Source: Rallus limicola
Taxonomy: Eukaryota > Chordata > Aves > Gruiformes > Rallidae
NCBI GenBank assembly: GCA_022605955.1
Contig: JAKCOZ010000629.1
Span: 43,376 to 107,375 of the forward strand
Length of the DNA stretch: 64,000 nucleotides
Direction: 5' to 3'
Notes under the pieces: generated by a model
Database searches by the model: none
The model's input: only the letters and a program-made list of their open reading frames with translations
Told to the model about the DNA's origin: nothing
Position numbers and translations under genes: made by a program
Shown: one piece after another, positions 59,221 to 64,000 of the stretch
Position numbering within the stretch: the first letter of the stretch is position 1
How the letters are laid out: each line of letters begins with the position of its first letter

Positions 59221-60012
59221 CATGTTTTGAACTGCAGTCTGCTAGGGCCGAGAAAAGCACCGTAGGAGGTTCCAGGCATGTTCCCTCTTTCCAGGCAAAG
59301 GAAAAGGCTGAGAGCCAAAGTGACAGGGTCTGCTCGTGTGTCCTGTTAGGAGGTTTCAGACAAGCTATGCCTTTCAGGCCTAGCTTCTTTACTTTGGGAG
59401 TTATTGCTGGACGTTTAGCATGTTTTGAACTGCAGTCTGCTAGGGCCGAGAAAAGCACCGTAGGAGGTTCCAGGCATGTTCCCTCTTTCCAGGCAAAGGA
59501 AAAGGCTGAGAGCCAAAGTGACAGGGTCTGCTCGTGTGTCCTGTTAGGGGGTTTCAGACAAGCTATGCCTTTCAGGCCTAGCTTCTTTACTTTGGGAGTT
59601 ATTGCTGGACGTTTAGCATGTTTTGAACTGCAGTCTGCTAGGGCCGAGAAAAGCACCGTAGGAGGTTCCAGGCATGTTCCCTCTTTCCAGGCAAAGGAAA
59701 AGGCTGAGAGCCAAAGTGACAGGGTCTGCTCGTGTGTCCTGTTAGGAGGTTTCAGACAAGCTATGCCTTTCAGGCCTAGCTTCTTTACTTTGGGAGTTAT
59801 TGCTGGACGTTTAGCATGTTTTGAACTGCAGTCTGCTAGGGCCGAGAAAAGCACCGTAGGAGGTTCCAGGCATGTTCCCTCTTTCCAGGCAAAGGAAAAG
59901 GCTGAGAGCCAAAGTGACAGGGTCTGCTCGTGTGTCCTGTTAGGAGGTTTCAGACAAGCTATGCCTTTCAGGCCTAGCTTCTTTACTTTGGGAGTTATTG
60001 CTGGACGTTTAG
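59221..60012 (+). repeat. Four consensus-like monomers between 5-mer copies
   Basis: Close to consensus except for one GGGGG variant near 59556. It separates the tandem 5-mer pair from the displaced third copy, so that copies two and three are 1782 bp apart (9 x 198). Confidence 0.8.
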
Positions 60013-60800
60013 AATGTTTTGAACTGCAGTCTGCTAGGGCCGAGAAAAGCACCGTAGGAGGTTCCAGGCATGTTCCCTCTTTCCAGGCAAAGGAAAAGGC
60101 TGAGAGCCAAAGTGACAGGGTCTGCTCGTGTGTCCTGTTAGGGGGTTTCAAACGAGCTATGCCTTTCAGGCCTAGCTTCTTTACTTTGGGAGTTATTGCT
60201 GGACGTTTAGCATGTTTTGAACTGCAGTCTGCTAGGGCCGAGAAAAGCACCGTAGGAGGTTCCAGGCATGTTCCCTCTTTCCAGGCAAAGGAAAAGGCTG
60301 AGAGCCAAAGTGACAGGGTCTGCTCGTGTATCCTGTTAGGAGGTTTCAGACAAGCTATGCCTTTCAGGCCTAGCTTCTTTACTTTGGGAGTTATTGCTGG
60401 ACGTTTAGCATGTTTTGAACTGCAGTCTGCTAGGGCCGAGAAAAGCACCATAGGAGGTTCCAGGCATGTTCCCTCTTTCCAGGCAAAGGAAAAGGCTGAG
60501 AGCCAAAGTGACAGGGTCTGCTCGTGTGTCCTGTTAGGAGGTTTCAGACAAGCTATGCCTTTCAGGCCTAGCTTCTTTACTTTGGGAGTTATTGCTGGAC
60601 GTTTAGCATGTTTTGAACTGCAGTCTGCTAGGGCCGAGAAAAGCACCGTAGGAGGTTCCAGGCATGTTCCCTCTTTCCAGGCAAAGGAAAAGGCTGAGAG
60701 CCAAAGTGACAGGGTCTGCTCGTGTGTCCTGTTAGGAGGTTTCAGACAAGCTATGCCTTTCAGGCCTAGCTTCTTTACTTTGGGAGTTATTGCTGGACGT
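60013..60800 (+). repeat. Third 5-mer copy, one monomer shorter
   Basis: AATG at 60013, AAACGAG at 60147, TGTATCC near 60328 and CCATAGG near 60447. The monomer carrying CAGGCGAG and CCTCGC in the other copies is absent, so AAACGAG to TGTATCC is 198 bases shorter than in the two earlier copies. Confidence 0.8.
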
Positions 60801-62907
60801 TTAGCATGTTTTGAACTGCAGTCTGCTAGGGCCGAGAAAAGCACCGTAGGAGGTTCCAGGCATGTTCCCTCTTTCCAGGCAAAGGAAAAGGCTGAGAGCC
60901 AAAGTGACAGGGTCTGCTCGTGTGTCCTGTTAGGAGGTTTCAGACAAGCTATGCCTTTCAGGCCTAGCTTCTTTACTTTGGGAGTTATTGCTGGACGTTT
61001 AGCATGTTTTGAACTGCAGTCTGCTAGGGCCGAGAAAAGCACCGTAGGAGGTTCCAGGCATGTTCCCTCTTTCCAGGCAAAGGAAAAGGCTGAGAGCCAA
61101 AGTGACAGGGTCTGCTCGTGTGTCCTGTCAGGAGGTTTCAGACAAGCTATGCCTTTCAGGCCTAGCTTCTTTACTTTGGGAGTTATTGCTGGACGTTTAG
61201 CATGTTTTGAACTGCAGTCTGCTAAGGCTGAGAAAAGCACCGTAGGAGGTTCCAGGCATGTTCCCTCTTTCCAGGCAAAGGAAAAGGCTGAGAGCCAAAG
61301 TGACAGGGTCTGCTCGTGTGTCCTGTTAGGAGGTTTCAGACAAGCTATGCCTTTCAGGCCTAGCTTCTTTACTTTGGGAGTTATTGCTGGACGTTTAGCA
61401 TGTTTTGAACTGCAGTCTGCTAGGGCCGAGAAAAGCACCGTAGGAGGTTCCAGGCATGTTCCCTCTTTCCAGGCAAAGGAAAAGGCTGAGAGCCAAAGTG
61501 ACAGGGTCTGCTCGTGTGTCCTGTTAGGAGGTTTCAGACAAGCTATGCCTTTCAGGCCTAGCTTCTTTACTTTGGGAGTTATTGCTGGACGTTTAGCATG
61601 TTTTGAACTGCAGTCTGCTAGGGCCGAGAAAAGCACCGTAGGAGGTTCCAGGCATGTTCCCTCTTTCCAGGCAAAGGAAAAGGCTGAGAACCAAAGTGAC
61701 AGGGTCTGCTCGTGTGTCCTGTTAGGAGGTTTCAGACAAGCTATGCCTTTCAGGCCTAGCTTCTTTACTTTGGGAGTTATTGCTGGACGTTTAGCATGTT
61801 TTGAACTGCAGTCTGCTAGGGCCGAGAAAAGCACCGTAGGAGGTTCCAGGCATGTTCCCTCTTTCCAGGCAAAGGAAAAGGCTGAGAGCCAAAGTGACAG
61901 GGTCTGCTCGTGTGTCCTGTTAGGGGGTTTCAGACAAGCTATGCCTTTCAGGCCTAGCTTCTTTACTTTGGGAGTTATTGCTGGACGTGTAGCATGTTTT
62001 GAACTGCAGTCTGCTAGGGCCGAGAAAAGCACCGTAGGAGGTTCCAGGCATGTTCCCTCTTTCCAGGCAAAGGAAAAGGCTGAGAGCCAAAGTGACAGGG
62101 TCTGCTCGTGTGTCCTGTTAGGGGGTTTCAGACAAGCTATGCCTTTCAGGCCTAGCTTCTTTACTTTGGGAGTTATTGCTGGACGTTTAGCATGTTTTGA
62201 ACTGCAGTCTGCTAGGGCCGAGAAAAGCACCGTAGGAGGTTCCAGGCATGTTCCCTCTTTCCAGGCAAAGGAAAAGGCTGAGAGCCAAAGTGACAGGGTC
62301 TGCTCGTGTGTCCTGTTAGGAGGTTTCAGACAAGCTATGCCTTTCAGGCCTAGCTTCTTTACTTTGGGAGTTATTGCTGGACGTTTAGCATGTTTTGAAC
62401 TGCAGTCTGCTAGGGCCGAGAAAAGCACCGTAGGAGGTTCCAGGCATGTTCCCTCTTTCCAGGCAAAGGAAAAGGCTGAGGGCCAAAGTGACAGGGTCTG
62501 CTCGTGTGTCCTGTTAGGGGGTTTCAGACAAGCTATGCCTTTCAGGCCTAGCTTCTTTACTTTGGGAGTTATTGCTGGACGTTTAGCATGTTTTGAACTG
62601 CAGTCTGCTAGGGCCGAGAAAAGCACCGTAGGAGGTTCCAGGCATGTTCCCTCTTTCCAGGCAAAGGAAAAGGCTGAGAGCCAAAGTGACAGGGTCTGCT
62701 CGTGTGTCCTGTTAGGGGGTTTCAGACAAGCTATGCCTTTCAGGCCTAGCTTCTTTACTTTGGGAGTTATTGCTGGACGTTTAGCATGTTTTGAACTGCA
62801 GTCTGCTAGGGCCGAGAAAAGCACCGTAGGAGGTTCCAGGCATGTTCCCTCTTTCCAGGCAAAGGAAAAGGCTGAGAGCCAAAGTGACAGGGTCTGCTCG
62901 TGTGTCC

Positions 62908-62922
62908 TGTTAGCGGGGTTTC
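62908..62922 (+). other. One-base insertion in the monomer (TTAGCGGGG)
   Basis: A C is inserted within the GGGGG form of the TTAGGAGG segment, restoring one of the two bases of phase lost earlier in the array. Confidence 0.8.
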
Positions 62923-63207
62923 AGACAAGCTATGCCTTTCAGGCCTAGCTTCTTTACTTTGGGAGTTATTGCTGGACGTTTAGCATGTTTTGAACTGCAG
63001 TCTGCTAGGGCTGAGAAAAGCACCGTAGGAGGTTCCAGGCATGTTCCCTCTTTCCAGGCAAAGGAAAAGGCTGAGAGCCAAAGTGACAGGGTCTGCTCGT
63101 GTGTCCTGTTAGGAGGTTTCAGACAAGCTATGCCTTTCAGGCCTAGCTTCTTTACTTTGGGAGTTATTGCTGGACGTTTAGCATGTTTTGAACTGCAGTC
63201 TGCTAGG

Positions 63208-63222
63208 GCCGAGAGAAAAGCA
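63208..63222 (+). other. Two-base GA duplication in the monomer
   Basis: GCCGAGAGAAAAGC replaces GCCGAGAAAAGC, a GA slippage that makes this monomer 200 bp. Confidence 0.85.
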
Positions 63223-63923
63223 CCGTAGGAGGTTCCAGGCATGTTCCCTCTTTCCAGGCAAAGGAAAAGGCTGAGAGCCAAAGTGACAGGGTCTGCTCGT
63301 GTGTCCTGTTAGGAGGTTTCAGACAAGCTATGCCTTTCAGGCCTAGCTTCTTTACTTTGGGAGTTATTGCTGGACGTTTAGCATGTTTTGAACTGCAGTC
63401 TGCTAGGGCCGAGAAAAGCACCGTAGGAGGTTCCAGGCATGTTCCCTATTTCCAGGCAAAGGAAAAGGCTGAGAGCCAAAGTGACAGGGTCTGCTCGTGT
63501 GTCCTGTTAGGAGGTTTCAGACAAGCTATGCCTTTCAGGCCTAGCTTCTTTACTTTGGGAGTTATTGCTGGACGTTTAGCATGTTTTGAACTGCAGTCTG
63601 CTAGGGCCGAGAAAAGCACCGTAGGAGGTTCCAGGCATGTTCCCTCTTTCCAGGCAAAGGAAAAGGCTGAGAGCCAAAGTGACAGGGTCTGCTCGTGTGT
63701 CCTGTTAGGAGGTTTCTGACGAGCTATGCCTTTCAGGCCTAGCTTCTTTACTTTGGGAGTTATTGCTGGACGTTTAGCATGTTTTGAACTGCAGTCTGCT
63801 AGGGCCGAGAAAAGCACCGTAGGAGGTTCCAGGCATGTTCCCTCTTTCCAGGCAAAGGAAAAGGCTGAGAGCCAAAGTGACAGGGTCTGCTCGTGTGTCC
63901 TGTTAGGAGGTTTCAGACGAGCT

Positions 63924-64000
63924 ATGCCTTTCAGGCCTAGCTTCTTTACTTTGGGAGTTATTGCTGGACGTTTAGCATGTTTTGAACTGCAGTCTGCTAG
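63924..64000 (+). repeat. Partial satellite monomer at right window edge
   Basis: These 77 bases are monomer positions 1-77 and match the consensus, so the array continues past the window. Confidence 0.95.

Larger units (their letters stand above)
60801..63923 (+). repeat. Satellite monomers at right end with private variants and insertions
   Basis: About 16 monomers with more private changes than most of the window: TGTCAGG near 61127, CTAAGGCTGAG near 61222, GAGAACC near 61687, CGTGTAGC near 61987, GAGGGCC near 62479, TTAGCGGGG near 62911 (one extra base), GGGCTGAG near 63009, GAGAGAAAAG near 63212 (two extra bases), CCCTATTTCC near 63446 and TTTCTGACGAG near 63715. GGGGG doublets lie near 61921/62119 and 62516/62714. 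Confidence 0.8.
1..64000 (+). repeat. Tandem satellite array, 198-bp monomer, about 323 copies
   Basis: The unit starting ATGCCTTTCAGG recurs every 198 bases from position 167 to position 63924, always on the same strand. The 63,757 bases between those points equal 322 x 198 plus 1, and the extra base is the net result of five small indels. Most monomers differ from the consensus at zero to three positions. Consensus composition counted by hand is A44 C42 G57 T55. No unrelated sequence, inverted monomer, poly-A tail or transposon end interrupts the array. Such homogeneity over tens of kilobases is typical of eukaryotic satellite DNA kept uniform by unequal exchange and gene conversion. The family and species are not recognised. 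Confidence 0.98.

Noticed and set aside
47633..62824. A 5063-codon open frame on the minus strand
   Set aside because: Same cause: repeat length divisible by three with no stop in one minus-strand frame. It starts and stops where monomer variants such as GAGTC create TGA.
1..64000. CRISPR array
   Set aside because: Repeats are contiguous 198-bp units without unique spacers, far longer than CRISPR repeats, and there are no cas genes.
1..64000. Bacterial or phage origin, or a hidden gene system between repeats
   Set aside because: Every base belongs to a monomer; there are no ribosome binding sites with distinct genes, and CpG depletion and array structure indicate eukaryotic satellite DNA.

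Overview
The whole 64 kb window is one uninterrupted satellite DNA array. The unit is a 198-bp monomer repeated head to tail on one strand: 322 complete monomers, a 166-nt partial at the left edge and a 77-nt partial at the right edge. I found no unique sequence, transposon, inversion, RNA gene or supportable protein-coding gene. The very long open frames on both strands are a by-product of a repeat length divisible by three (198 = 66 codons) in a unit that lacks stops in one frame of each strand.

The source is a eukaryote. A hand count of the consensus monomer gives A44 C42 G57 T55 (50% GC) with 4 CpG where about 12 are expected (observed/expected about 0.33). CAG and CTG are not depleted, and several recurrent variants are CpG to TpG/CpA changes. 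This fits CpG-only methylation of the vertebrate type better than plant-type methylation. The species and chromosomal position cannot be read from the sequence; a centromeric or pericentromeric array is the most likely setting, by inference. I do not recognise the monomer as a named satellite family.

Within a monomer (position 1 = the ATG at the start of each unit) the fixed landmarks are: a near-perfect 25-bp dyad across the unit junction; an 8-bp palindrome containing a PstI site (63-70); a decamer matching the p53 half-site pattern (106-115); and a diverged internal duplication (95-128 against 179-198 plus 1-13), which suggests the unit grew from an older, shorter repeat.

Above the monomer, shared rare variants reveal a mosaic of local higher-order repeats (HORs). 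They are a 9-mer of 1782 bp (6.5-10.1 kb), a 6-mer of 1188 bp (17.2-19.4 kb), a 10-mer and a 12-mer (20.0-27.1 kb), an 18-mer of 3564 bp (28.4-35.5 kb), a 19-mer of 3762 bp (38.8-46.3 kb), a 13-mer of 2574 bp (49.3-54.4 kb) and a 5-mer of 990 bp (57.2-59.2 kb, with a shortened third copy at 60.0 kb). Between them lie stretches of ordinary monomers without a clear local period. Some blocks are related over long distances (14.2-15.8 kb with 28.4-30.0 and 32.0-33.6 kb), and marker combinations are reshuffled, as expected from unequal exchange and gene conversion. Only five sites in the window change monomer length or phase.
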